A DNA stretch of 14,716 bases from Bacteroidota bacterium (GTDB taxonomy: Bacteria; Bacteroidota; Bacteroidia; B-17B0; Aurantibacillaceae), in the NCBI GenBank assembly GCA_025359355.1, contig JANYGR010000238.1:1-14716 (forward strand). Direction: 5' to 3'. A model generated the notes under the pieces. That model was not told where the DNA came from. It did not search any database and saw only the letters and a program-made list of their open reading frames with translations. Numbering within the stretch: the first letter of the stretch is position 1; each line of letters opens with the position of its first letter. This document shows, piece after piece, positions 7,440 through 14,716 of the stretch. The position numbers and the translations under genes are program-made.

Positions 7440-8168
7440 CTAAACAAAAGAGTTACCAGAAATAAAATCGTTGAATTTTGCTTTGTATTGTTCTGCTATG
7501 GTAATTCGTGTATCATTAGGAAATAAAACCTGTCCTCGTTCTACAACATCTATTTTATCAAGAGAAATAATAAATGAACGATGTATTCGCATGAATTTTT
7601 CTGTTGGAAGTTTTTCCTCTAACGATTTTAAGGTCATGATCGTTAATATTGGCTTTATTGCATCTTTCAACCAAATTTTCACATAATCTTTTAAGCCTTC
7701 AAAATACAATACATCATTTAAATTTATTTTAATTTGTTTATACTCTGACTTTACAAATATAAAATTAGAAGCTTCTGTAGCTGGCGTTATTACCTCTAAC
7801 TTTACCAAATCAAACCATTCTTTTGCTTTGTTTGATGCCTTCAAAAACTCTTCATAATTAAAGGGTTTTAAAAGATAATCTAATGCATTTACTTTATAGC
7901 TTTCAAGAGCATATTCACTAAATGCGGTTGTGAAAATAAGTTTAGTATCCTTATTCAATGTTCTTGAAAATTCAAGTCCTGTTAACTCCGGCATTTGAAT
8001 ATCCACAAAAATTAAATCTATTGGCATAGAATTAACAATATCTAATGCTTCGATTGCACTGCTACATCTTGCTTTCAACTCAAGATAAGGCGTTTTAATA
8101 ACGTATCTTTCTAACAAGTCTAGTGCTAAAGGTTCATCATCTATAATAAGACAAGTTATTTTTATCAT
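7440..8168 (-). CDS. LytTR-family response regulator
   Basis: This is a DNA-binding response regulator of 242 residues, the normal length for the LytT/YpdB class. The N-terminal receiver domain (1-~118) has the acidic pair Asp10-Asp11, the phospho-acceptor Asp56 (in FVDIQMP), Thr80/81 and Lys101 (LLKPF), so it should be phosphorylatable. The C-terminal LytTR domain (~138-236) has the usual FVKSEYKQIKI opening, the YFEGLKDYVKI strand and MRIHRSFIISLDKI. The start lies 5 nt after the kinase stop, which makes the two a co-transcribed pair. The receptor gene starts 154 nt downstream on the same strand and is a natural regulatory target, although this is inferred from position. Confidence 0.95.
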   Translation of the reverse strand: MIKITCLIIDDEPLALDLLERYVIKTPYLELKARCSSAIEALDIVNSMPIDLIFVDIQMPELTGLEFSRTLNKDTKLIFTTAFSEYALESYKVNALDYLLKPFNYEEFLKASNKAKEWFDLVKLEVITPATEASNFIFVKSEYKQIKINLNDVLYFEGLKDYVKIWLKDAIKPILTIMTLKSLEEKLPTEKFMRIHRSFIISLDKIDVVERGQVLFPNDTRITIAEQYKAKFNDFISGNSFV

Positions 8169-8173
8169 GATAA

Positions 8174-9238
8174 TTAATTAATCTCGATACTTAATATGAT
8201 CCAATAAACACTATCTCGTACTCCAAATTTAAGTTCATATTTATTAGGGTAAAGTAACTCTAACCGTTTTTTTAAATTAGTTAGCCCTATACCAGAACCA
8301 CTTTTATCTAAACTATTTTTGGGAAAGTTAGTGTTTTCACTTGAAAAAAATAATTGATGATGATCCACAACTATTTTAAATGATATATTAGACTGTTGTG
8401 TAGCAGAAATACCATGTTTATAAGCATTTTCAATTATGGGGATAAGTAATAAAGGAGCTATCTTTTGATTACTTGTTGTTTCCGGAAAACTATATGTCGT
8501 ATTAATTTTATCAGTTTGCCTTAACTCCATTAATTGAATATATTTTTGAAGGAATGATAATTCTTGTGACAATTCAACTTGTTTATGTTCTGTATCATAT
8601 AATAAATAACGCATTAGTTTACTCAATCCATGCACAGCTTCTTGCGCCTTTGCAGGAGAGACTTCTATTAGAGAATAAATATTGTTTAAAGAATTAAAAA
8701 AGAAATGCGGTTGCAGTTGATAGCGTAAATGCAAAAGTTCTGATTCTAAATTTCTATTTTCTATATCTTTTTTTTCTGTTTCTGCGTTTATCCACCTTTC
8801 AGTAGCTCTAATAGAAATAGAAAAAATAACAGGGACGCACAGGGAGAAAAACTCTTTTAAAACAAAGAAATTAGGAGAAATGTGTGGCTTCAACTGTAAC
8901 TGCCCCAATGCATTATAAACAGGTATTCTAGGCAATTCCATTCGTGTAAAGAAATCGCGAAAATGCCAATTAAGCCATAAAAATAAAACGATGATTGAAC
9001 CATTAATTACAAAAAACAAAACAAACTTTTTTTTAAATAAAAACGTTTGAGTGAACACAAAATAATTTGAGTAAAAAACAATAGCATACTGCATAAATGG
9101 AACAACCGTTCGTCTGATTAATTTCCAATGATTAGCCGATTCACTTGGAAACAAAAGATAAGGAAGCATAAAAATAATTAGCCAAACAAAAATATGAATT
9201 CCTATTCTAACAAAATTATTTTTAAAATTTAATACCAT
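8174..9238 (-). CDS. LytS/YehU-type sensor histidine kinase
   Basis: This is an inner-membrane sensor kinase that should phosphorylate the adjacent LytTR regulator. I use the ATG at 9238 (354 residues, MVLNFKNN...) because the first hydrophobic segment follows at once; the ATG at 9280 would add 14 residues. Four hydrophobic segments fill the first ~155 residues with no sizeable periplasmic domain, so the signal is probably sensed in or near the membrane or through partners. The His_kinase domain carries the phospho-acceptor His178 in LQPHFFFNSLNNI, the N-box LLIPIIENAYKHG and a G-box GSGIGLTNLKKRLELL. The gene is divergent from the YHYH gene, separated by a 275-bp shared upstream region. Confidence 0.93.
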   Translation of the reverse strand: MVLNFKNNFVRIGIHIFVWLIIFMLPYLLFPSESANHWKLIRRTVVPFMQYAIVFYSNYFVFTQTFLFKKKFVLFFVINGSIIVLFLWLNWHFRDFFTRMELPRIPVYNALGQLQLKPHISPNFFVLKEFFSLCVPVIFSISIRATERWINAETEKKDIENRNLESELLHLRYQLQPHFFFNSLNNIYSLIEVSPAKAQEAVHGLSKLMRYLLYDTEHKQVELSQELSFLQKYIQLMELRQTDKINTTYSFPETTSNQKIAPLLLIPIIENAYKHGISATQQSNISFKIVVDHHQLFFSSENTNFPKNSLDKSGSGIGLTNLKKRLELLYPNKYELKFGVRDSVYWIILSIEIN

Positions 9239-9513
9239 TGTATAAATATCAACCTTATAAAGGTAAGTAATATAAAACAATGGAAGTTTAACTGATATTC
9301 ATAGACGAACAACGTTCTTTTCAGCCTAATTGTTCTTATTAATGAATCAATCAAATGTGTGTTATTGAGGCAAGGGGATTTAACTTATTAAATAAAATGG
9401 TATGGTTTAATCGCAAAAAAAGGAATGTTTACCTCGTTTATTTTATCTTTAAAATTCTTTACGCTAGTTTTATAATCAAATCTCAAAGCCTCTTAATCCT
9501 AAAAAAATATAGC

Positions 9514-10848
9514 ATGAAAAAAGCATTACTAATAGCATCAACAGCGTTACTAACCTCATTTAATGCAGATGCGCAATTAAGTCCACAAATTACTTCATGG
9601 ATAGTAAATACAAATAGTGCTACCGGTAGCTGTACAGCATGTGCTAGTCAAACATTAACTTCTATTCCAGCTAATATTCAAACGGTGCAATATTCTGCAA
9701 CACAGGTATATGTTAGCGCCTCTTGTGTTCCCTCATATAATATAGGTCCGTGGGCCTCAAATCCAAATCAACCTTCTAATCAAAATTTTGTAGTTAAATT
9801 TACGAGAGCTGCTGTTCAAAATACATCAACACCAGTTTATGCTGCCTTAGGTAATATTGGTTTATGGAGTAATGGCGTAGCTATTTTTAATCCTAAAGAT
9901 GGTTACTATTGGAATAATTCAACTAGTGCTTTTTCAATGGGCGCAAGCACCACGGGATACAATCGCAACGCACTAATTTATGAAGGTGTTAGTTTCGACA
10001 ACTGCCTGGGTCATCCTGCTCCTGGCGGAGTATACCATAACCACGTTAATCCTTCTTGCTTATACAACTATACAAACACCGCCGTTCATTCGCCTATTAT
10101 TGGATATGCATTTGATGGCTTTCCTGTTTATGGCGCCTATGCTTATACGAATACAAACGGAACAGGAGCTATTAAACGCATGACTCCAAGTTATGTATTA
10201 GCTCCCAGCACGGGAACTGTATTATTAGGCGCCAATACTGCATCTGCGGCAAGTACCCCAACAACAACAACTACACGTAATGCGGGGCCACCCATAAATT
10301 CAACGTATCCATTAGGTTATATGTTAGAAGATTATGTTTATGTAGCAGGTTCTGGTGATTTAGATTATCATAATGGTCGTTTTTGTATTACACCCGAATA
10401 CCCTGCTGGTACGTATGCTTACTTTGTAACTATTGATGCAACTGGTTATCCTGTATATCCTTTTGTAATGGGGCCAACCTATTACGGAACGGTTCAGGCA
10501 GGAAATACAGGGCCAACAGGCGGACATATTACTATCTCTGAAGCAACCACCATCTATACGCCATCAACCACAACAGGTATTAATGAACAACTAAATCAGA
10601 ATATTAAATGTACTGTATGGCCAAATCCTGTTGAAGACCTTACAACAATTTATATGGATGTGGATAGCAAAAATAATGTAAAAGGCAGTTTATACAATAC
10701 GAAGGGGCAACTGGTTCAAACCTTTGATAATCTTCAACCAAGTATATCATATCCATTAGATATGAGTAATTATTCTTCGGGAGTATATATGCTTGTATTA
10801 GAGGCAGGAAATGAAGTTATAAAACAAAAAATCATGAAAGTAAAATAA
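9514..10848 (+). CDS. Secreted YHYH-domain protein with type IX secretion sorting tail
   Basis: This exported protein of 444 residues has unknown chemistry. I chose the ATG at 9514 because it gives a standard signal peptide (KKALLIASTALLTSFNADA, cleavage before Gln about residue 21). The longer frame from 9355 would add 53 residues with no signal. The central part (~30-345) is a YHYH domain: GGVYHNHVNPSC at ~171-182 (Tyr174, His175, Asn176, His177), then GYAFDGFPVYGAY, and later SGDLDYHNGRFC with the aromatic segment after it. The motif reads YHNH instead of the family's eponymous YHYH. The last ~78 residues (from about 367, VWPNPVEDL to IKQKIMKVK) form a type IX secretion C-terminal sorting domain, so the product reaches the cell surface or medium. 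Genes of MbnP and MbnH type follow. Confidence 0.9.
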   Translation: MKKALLIASTALLTSFNADAQLSPQITSWIVNTNSATGSCTACASQTLTSIPANIQTVQYSATQVYVSASCVPSYNIGPWASNPNQPSNQNFVVKFTRAAVQNTSTPVYAALGNIGLWSNGVAIFNPKDGYYWNNSTSAFSMGASTTGYNRNALIYEGVSFDNCLGHPAPGGVYHNHVNPSCLYNYTNTAVHSPIIGYAFDGFPVYGAYAYTNTNGTGAIKRMTPSYVLAPSTGTVLLGANTASAASTPTTTTTRNAGPPINSTYPLGYMLEDYVYVAGSGDLDYHNGRFCITPEYPAGTYAYFVTIDATGYPVYPFVMGPTYYGTVQAGNTGPTGGHITISEATTIYTPSTTTGINEQLNQNIKCTVWPNPVEDLTTIYMDVDSKNNVKGSLYNTKGQLVQTFDNLQPSISYPLDMSNYSSGVYMLVLEAGNEVIKQKIMKVK

Positions 10849-10869
10849 TTGTTTTGTCATTAAAATATC

Positions 10870-10914
10870 CATAAACACATTTACTAATACGATGGTAAAT
10901 GTGTTTATGTTTTT
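10870..10914 (+). terminator. Hairpin with T-tract after the YHYH gene
   Basis: CATAAACACATTTAC (10870-10884) pairs perfectly over 15 bp with GTAAATGTGTTTATG (10895-10909) around a 10-nt loop, followed by TTTTT (10910-10914). This is a textbook intrinsic terminator shape, although the stem is AT-rich. Only 26 nt remain before the start codon of the MbnP gene, so that gene needs read-through or a promoter inside the hairpin region. Confidence 0.75.
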
Positions 10915-10940
10915 ATGTACCTTCAAAATTATTTTAAAGA

Positions 10941-11702
10941 TTGAAAAAAACACTTCGGATATTTACCTTAAGTATTATTCTAATTTTAATTAGTTTACAA
11001 TTTGGCTTTACCTTGATTCCTAAGCCAGATAAGGGAAAAATACAGATTAATTTTAAACATGTAGTCGGAAATGATGTATTAAAATTAGATTCTACTCATT
11101 ACAAAAATGAACTCGGACAAGGCTATACAATTTCCAAATTCAAATATTATATTGGAAAAATTCATTTAAAAAATACAAAAGGTAAAGACTTCATTTCCAA
11201 AGATTATTTTTTGATCAATGAAGACGAAGATCTTTCAAAACAAATTAACATCAGTGACATTCCAAACGGAACATACACAAGCATCCATTTTATTTTAGGG
11301 GTTGATAGCCTGCATAATTGCAGTGGCGCTCAGTCAGGCGCATTAGATCCTTTAAATGCTATGTTTTGGGCTTGGAATACTGGTTATGTTTTTTTGAAAC
11401 TAGAAGGCAATTCTTCTTTTTCAAAATCACCCGGAGGTATGTTTGAATACCATATTGGTGGTTACAAACAACCAACCAATTGCATTCGTCAAATAAATAT
11501 AGATCTATCTTTAACACCACTTATCATTAATTCTAAAACAAGTCAAGTTAATTTAAAATGCGATGCTTCGGAACTACTGAAAACACCTACTCCTATTGAC
11601 TTTTCTGTTCTTTCCTCAGTAACGGATTTAAAAAATGCTGAGTTAATTGCTAATAACTATAGTGATATGTTTAGTATTTTAACCACAAATAATGAAAAGT
11701 AA
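10941..11702 (+). CDS. mbnP: MbnP-family copper-binding protein
   Basis: This is a 253-residue exported protein of the MbnP family. Family members are secreted, can bind copper, and are modified on a tryptophan by the partner di-heme enzyme MbnH. The signal sequence occupies residues 1-24. The conserved core follows: INFKHVVGND (36-45, His40), KFKYYIGKIHL (66-76), Cys127 in LHNCSGAQ, the DPLNAMFWAWNTGYVFLKLE segment (136-155, Trp143 and Trp145), MFEYHIGGY (His171) and Cys181. Cys127 and Cys181 could pair. Either Trp could be the modified residue; this cannot be decided here. The start codon is TTG at 10941: no in-frame ATG exists nearby, and the TTG fits the signal peptide exactly. The end overlaps the MbnH start by 11 nt. 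Confidence 0.85.
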   Translation: MKKTLRIFTLSIILILISLQFGFTLIPKPDKGKIQINFKHVVGNDVLKLDSTHYKNELGQGYTISKFKYYIGKIHLKNTKGKDFISKDYFLINEDEDLSKQINISDIPNGTYTSIHFILGVDSLHNCSGAQSGALDPLNAMFWAWNTGYVFLKLEGNSSFSKSPGGMFEYHIGGYKQPTNCIRQINIDLSLTPLIINSKTSQVNLKCDASELLKTPTPIDFSVLSSVTDLKNAELIANNYSDMFSILTTNNEK

Positions 11703-12744
11703 AAAACGATACGTTAGCTTTTTCTTGTGTGTAATCATCATCACATTGCTTAGTTTCAGAAATGATCCAACTAAAAAAATTACGACTAAAGACGTAACCT
11801 TTACTAATCCAAAGGGATTTCCAAAACCAAATTATAATTTTGAAAACAATCAGCTGACCGTAGAAAAATTTATGTTAGGAAAAAACTTATTCTACGATAA
11901 TATTTTATCGAAAGACAATACTGTTAATTGTGGTACTTGCCATCAACAGTTTGCTGCCTTTGCGCATATCGATCATAAATTAAGTCACGGCATATATGCT
12001 AAAATCGGCACGCGAAATGTCCCTGCCTTACAAAATTTGATTTGGAAAGACAGTTATATGTGGGATGGTGGTGTTAATAATTTGGAAGTTCAGCCTATTA
12101 ATCCAATCACCAATCCTATTGAAATGGATGAATCCATAGCGAATGTTTTGATTAAATTAAAAAGAGATTCGACTTACGTTTCCTTGTTTAAAAAAGCATG
12201 GAAGGACAGCATTATTAATTCTGAACGATTATTAAAATCATTAGCCCAATTTACTGGTTTATTAATTTCTTCCAATTCACGTTACGATAAATTCATTAAT
12301 AAAAAAGATACTTTTTCTCTTTCAGAAAAAAACGGATTAAAACTATTCAGATCTAAATGCGCCAACTGTCACGCAGAACCTTTATTTACAGACAATAGCT
12401 ATCGCAACAATGGTATTAAAATTGATACATCGTTAAAAGATATGGGGCGCGGAAAAGTGACAGGAATTGAAAAAGATAATCAAACTTTTAAAGTACCAAG
12501 CCTTCGTAACGTGGAAATGACCTACCCTTACATGCATGATGGTCGATTTAAAAATTTACAACAAGTCGTTAATCATTATTCAAGCCCTTCAAACTTCTCT
12601 ACTAATGCTGACTTGAGTTTAAAAAAAATAGGAGAGTTAACAATGCTCGAAAAAACTGACCTTATCGCCTTTTTAAAAACCTTAACAGATAAGTCATTTA
12701 TATTTGATAAGCGCTTTGCCGATCCTTATATTAGGTATAATTAA
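11692..12744 (+). CDS. mbnH: MbnH/MauG-like di-heme cytochrome c peroxidase family protein
   Basis: This is a 350-residue exported di-heme c-type cytochrome of the cytochrome c peroxidase/MauG superfamily. It has a hydrophobic N-terminal segment (~7-21) for export and two haem-binding motifs, Cys80-Gly-Thr-Cys83-His84 and Cys223-Ala-Asn-Cys226-His227. The conserved GTRNVPAL (~106-113), YMWDGGVNNLEVQ (~122-134), KVPSLRNVEMTYPYMHDGRF region and LIAFLKTL end are all present. Members paired with MbnP oxidise a tryptophan of MbnP, while peroxidase members reduce hydrogen peroxide. Pairing with the overlapping MbnP-family gene favours the former. Identification as MbnH rests on that partner and on domain type; no subfamily test was made. 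Confidence 0.85.
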   Translation: MKSKKRYVSFFLCVIIITLLSFRNDPTKKITTKDVTFTNPKGFPKPNYNFENNQLTVEKFMLGKNLFYDNILSKDNTVNCGTCHQQFAAFAHIDHKLSHGIYAKIGTRNVPALQNLIWKDSYMWDGGVNNLEVQPINPITNPIEMDESIANVLIKLKRDSTYVSLFKKAWKDSIINSERLLKSLAQFTGLLISSNSRYDKFINKKDTFSLSEKNGLKLFRSKCANCHAEPLFTDNSYRNNGIKIDTSLKDMGRGKVTGIEKDNQTFKVPSLRNVEMTYPYMHDGRFKNLQQVVNHYSSPSNFSTNADLSLKKIGELTMLEKTDLIAFLKTLTDKSFIFDKRFADPYIRYN

Positions 12745-12895
12745 TTTTTGATTTTAAGTGCGAGAAAAAGATTCTAAATCTGTTGAACTCTATTTTACTT
12801 CACGACCTATATTTCTATTTAAAAGCAATCAAGAATCGTTATAAACAAATGATTTTAAGCTAATTAAGCCTAAATATTATACTTCGCTATTTTAA

Positions 12896-12916
12896 TTCTA
12901 AATTGTATATTTAGAA
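12896..12916. other. Short inverted repeat upstream of the carboxylase gene
   Basis: TTCTAAAT (12896-12903) and ATTTAGAA (12909-12916) form an 8-bp AT-rich inverted repeat about 80 nt before the carboxylase start. It could be an operator or part of a promoter region, but AT-rich DNA produces such pairs easily. Confidence 0.2.
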
Positions 12917-12961
12917 CTTGTAACTAAAATAAAAAATAACCCAACGTTTTCTGCAAACATA

Positions 12962-12977
12962 CTCAGTAAACACTGAG
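12962..12977 (+). other. Small hairpin in the carboxylase leader
   Basis: CTCAGT (12962-12967) and ACTGAG (12972-12977) form a 6-bp stem with a 4-nt loop (AAAC), 17 nt before the ATG at 12995. It is close enough to affect translation initiation. The function is unknown. Confidence 0.25.
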
Positions 12978-12994
12978 ATTAAATACTTAAAAAC

Positions 12995-14539
12995 ATGAAC
13001 TCAAAAATAGCTTTATTAGAACAAAAACAAGCCGAAGCCCTTTTAGGTGGTGGACAAAAACGTATTGATGCTCAACATAAAAAAGGAAAATTAACTGCTC
13101 GTGAGCGTTTACATTTTTTATTAGACGAAGGAAGTTTTGAAGAAATTGGTATGATGGTAACGCATCGTAGCAAAGATTTTGGTTTAGAAAAAGAACAATA
13201 CCTTGGAGATGGCGTTGTAACGGGCTATGGTACCGTACATGGAAGATTAGTGTATGTGTTCTCTCAGGATTTTACTGTATTTGGAGGATCTTTATCTGAA
13301 ACACATGCTGAAAAAATTTGTAAAATAATGGATCTAGCGTTAAAAAATGGAGCTCCATTAATCGGGTTAAACGATAGTGGTGGCGCTCGAATTCAAGAAG
13401 GCGTGGTTTCTTTAGGTGGTTATGCCGATATATTTTACCGTAATGTAAGAGCTAGCGGTGTTATTCCTCAATTATCAGCAATCATGGGACCCTGCGCTGG
13501 TGGTGCGGTATACAGTCCTGCTATTACGGACTTTATTTTAATGGTTGAAAACACAAGCTATATGTTTGTTACAGGGCCAAACGTAGTAAAAACAGTAACT
13601 CACGAAGAAGTAACGAGTGAAGAATTAGGTGGAGCGATGACGCATGCTAGTAAGAGTGGCGTGACGCATTTTGCTTGTGCTAATGAAATAGAGGCTATCA
13701 CTAACTTAAAACAAATATTAAGTTATGTACCTCAAAACTGTGAAGAAAATGCGCCAAGCGTTCCTTATGAATCTAACGGTTCGGAGCTACGCACGCAATT
13801 AAATTCAATTATACCTGAAAATGCCAACCAACCGTATGATATTAGAGAAGTCATTGAAAACGTGATTGATACCGATTCATTTTTTGAAGTACATAAACAT
13901 TTTGCAGAAAACATCGTTGTTGGATTTGCGCGATTAGCAGGACGTTCCATTGGTATTGTTGCCAATCAACCTGCTGTATTAGCTGGCGTATTAGATATAC
14001 ACTCGTCAACCAAAGCGGCTCGTTTTGTACGTTTTTGCGATTGTTTTAATATTCCCTTATTAGTATTTGAAGATGTTCCAGGCTTTTTGCCAGGTACCGA
14101 CCAAGAGTGGAATGCCATTATTACAAACGGTGCTAAATTATTATATGCGTTTAGCGAAGCCACAGTGCCTCGTATTACAGTAATTACACGTAAGGCTTAT
14201 GGCGGCGCGTATGACGTTATGAATAGTAAACACATTGGTGCAGATATGAACTATGCTTGGCCAAGTGCCGAAATTGCCGTAATGGGTGCCAAAGGCGCAG
14301 CAGAAATTATTTTCAAAAATGAAATTTCGACAGCTGCTAATAAAGATGAAAAATGGAAAGAGAAAGAAGCAGAATATCAAACGATGTTTGCTAATCCTTA
14401 CCGTGCAGCCGAACGTGGTTTTATTGACGAAGTAATTAAGCCTGAACAAACGCGCGAAAAATTAATACGTGCCTTTAAAATGCTTGAAAACAAAGCCGAT
14501 AAACTACCTAAAAAGAAACACGGTAATATTCCGTTGTAA
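12995..14539 (+). CDS. pccB: Acyl-CoA (propionyl-CoA) carboxylase beta subunit
   Basis: This is the carboxyltransferase subunit of a biotin-dependent acyl-CoA carboxylase. It transfers CO2 from carboxybiotin to propionyl-CoA (or a related acyl-CoA) to make methylmalonyl-CoA in the cytoplasm. The 514-residue length is normal for PccB. The crotonase-like N domain has KLTARERLHFLLDEGSFEE (~31-49), LNDSGGARIQEGV (~125-137) and the oxyanion-hole segment MGPCAGGAVYSPA (~164-176). The C domain has DVPGFLPGTDQEWNAI and ITRKAYGGAYDVM (~396-408). The C-terminal PKKKHGNIPL is a common PccB ending. Substrate preference among acyl-CoAs is not proven by sequence. The biotin carboxylase partner is not in the window. 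A small membrane-protein gene begins 31 nt downstream. Confidence 0.95.
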   Translation: MNSKIALLEQKQAEALLGGGQKRIDAQHKKGKLTARERLHFLLDEGSFEEIGMMVTHRSKDFGLEKEQYLGDGVVTGYGTVHGRLVYVFSQDFTVFGGSLSETHAEKICKIMDLALKNGAPLIGLNDSGGARIQEGVVSLGGYADIFYRNVRASGVIPQLSAIMGPCAGGAVYSPAITDFILMVENTSYMFVTGPNVVKTVTHEEVTSEELGGAMTHASKSGVTHFACANEIEAITNLKQILSYVPQNCEENAPSVPYESNGSELRTQLNSIIPENANQPYDIREVIENVIDTDSFFEVHKHFAENIVVGFARLAGRSIGIVANQPAVLAGVLDIHSSTKAARFVRFCDCFNIPLLVFEDVPGFLPGTDQEWNAIITNGAKLLYAFSEATVPRITVITRKAYGGAYDVMNSKHIGADMNYAWPSAEIAVMGAKGAAEIIFKNEISTAANKDEKWKEKEAEYQTMFANPYRAAERGFIDEVIKPEQTREKLIRAFKMLENKADKLPKKKHGNIPL

Positions 14540-14570
14540 TTAGTAAGGATAAAATAATCAAGTAAACGAT

Positions 14571-14716
14571 ATGACAAATTGGTATAAAAATTTTAGAAAA
14601 AAATACCAAGGCCAGAAAATAACTTTTTCTGATTTAAAAAAATTATTTTATAGCATTCCAATTGCTATTATAGTTACAGTCAGTTTTTATTTTATTGCAC
14701 AATTTTATTTAAAAAC
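14571..14716 (+). CDS. Membrane protein, N-terminal fragment (cut by window end)
   Basis: An ATG at 14571 opens a frame that stays open to the window end, giving about 48 codons. It begins with a basic cytoplasmic-looking stretch (MTNWYKNFRKKYQGQKI) and then a hydrophobic segment (SIPIAIIVTVSFYFIAQFYL), which would be a signal anchor or first membrane helix. It lies 31 nt after pccB on the same strand and may be co-transcribed with it. The family cannot be told from this fragment. Confidence 0.6.
   Translation, partial: MTNWYKNFRKKYQGQKITFSDLKKLFYSIPIAIIVTVSFYFIAQFYLK

Noticed and set aside
9355..9513. N-terminal extension of the YHYH gene from the ATG at 9355
   Set aside because: It adds 53 residues of basic/hydrophobic sequence ahead of a perfect signal peptide starting at 9514.
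14141..14449. Minus-strand open frame of 102 codons inside the carboxylase gene
   Set aside because: It is wholly antisense to a strongly conserved enzyme gene and has no recognisable features.

Overview
The window is AT-rich bacterial DNA. A type IX secretion C-terminal sorting tail, a TonB-dependent receptor paired with a DUF4249 lipoprotein, a LytS/LytT-type two-component pair and Bacteroidota-type lipoproteins together point to a member of the phylum Bacteroidota. Nothing seen here fixes the genus. There are no tRNA, rRNA, CRISPR or insertion-sequence genes.

Layout. (1) Positions 1-705 hold the C-terminal half of a DEAD-box RNA helicase, cut by the window edge. (2) Positions ~715-3278 hold three unrelated small genes, all on the minus strand: an FG-GAP-like lipoprotein, an unrecognised 132-residue protein and a TPR lipoprotein. 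Each is followed by a copy of a diverged ~170-190 bp repeat, and two of the three stop codons fall 0-3 nt from the repeat edge. This ORF-plus-repeat pattern resembles a gene-cassette array. The third gene reads through its repeat. (3) Positions 3439-9238, minus strand, read in transcription order: sensor histidine kinase, LytTR response regulator, large TonB-dependent receptor, DUF4249 lipoprotein. A perfect 11-bp-arm palindrome lies just upstream of the receptor start. (4) Positions 9514-12744, plus strand and divergent from the kinase, encode a T9SS-exported YHYH protein, an MbnP-family protein and an MbnH/MauG-like di-heme cytochrome c peroxidase. (5) Positions 12995-14539 encode an acyl-CoA (propionyl-CoA) carboxylase beta subunit, followed by the start of a small membrane protein cut by the window end.

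How the genes may work together. MbnP and MbnH form a known partner pair: the di-heme enzyme oxidatively modifies a tryptophan of MbnP, a copper-binding secreted protein. The YHYH protein just upstream and the divergent receptor/regulator block suggest a surface system for sensing and taking up a metal or metal complex. The link between the two divergent blocks is inferred from position only. The cassette-like region and the carboxylase look functionally separate from it.
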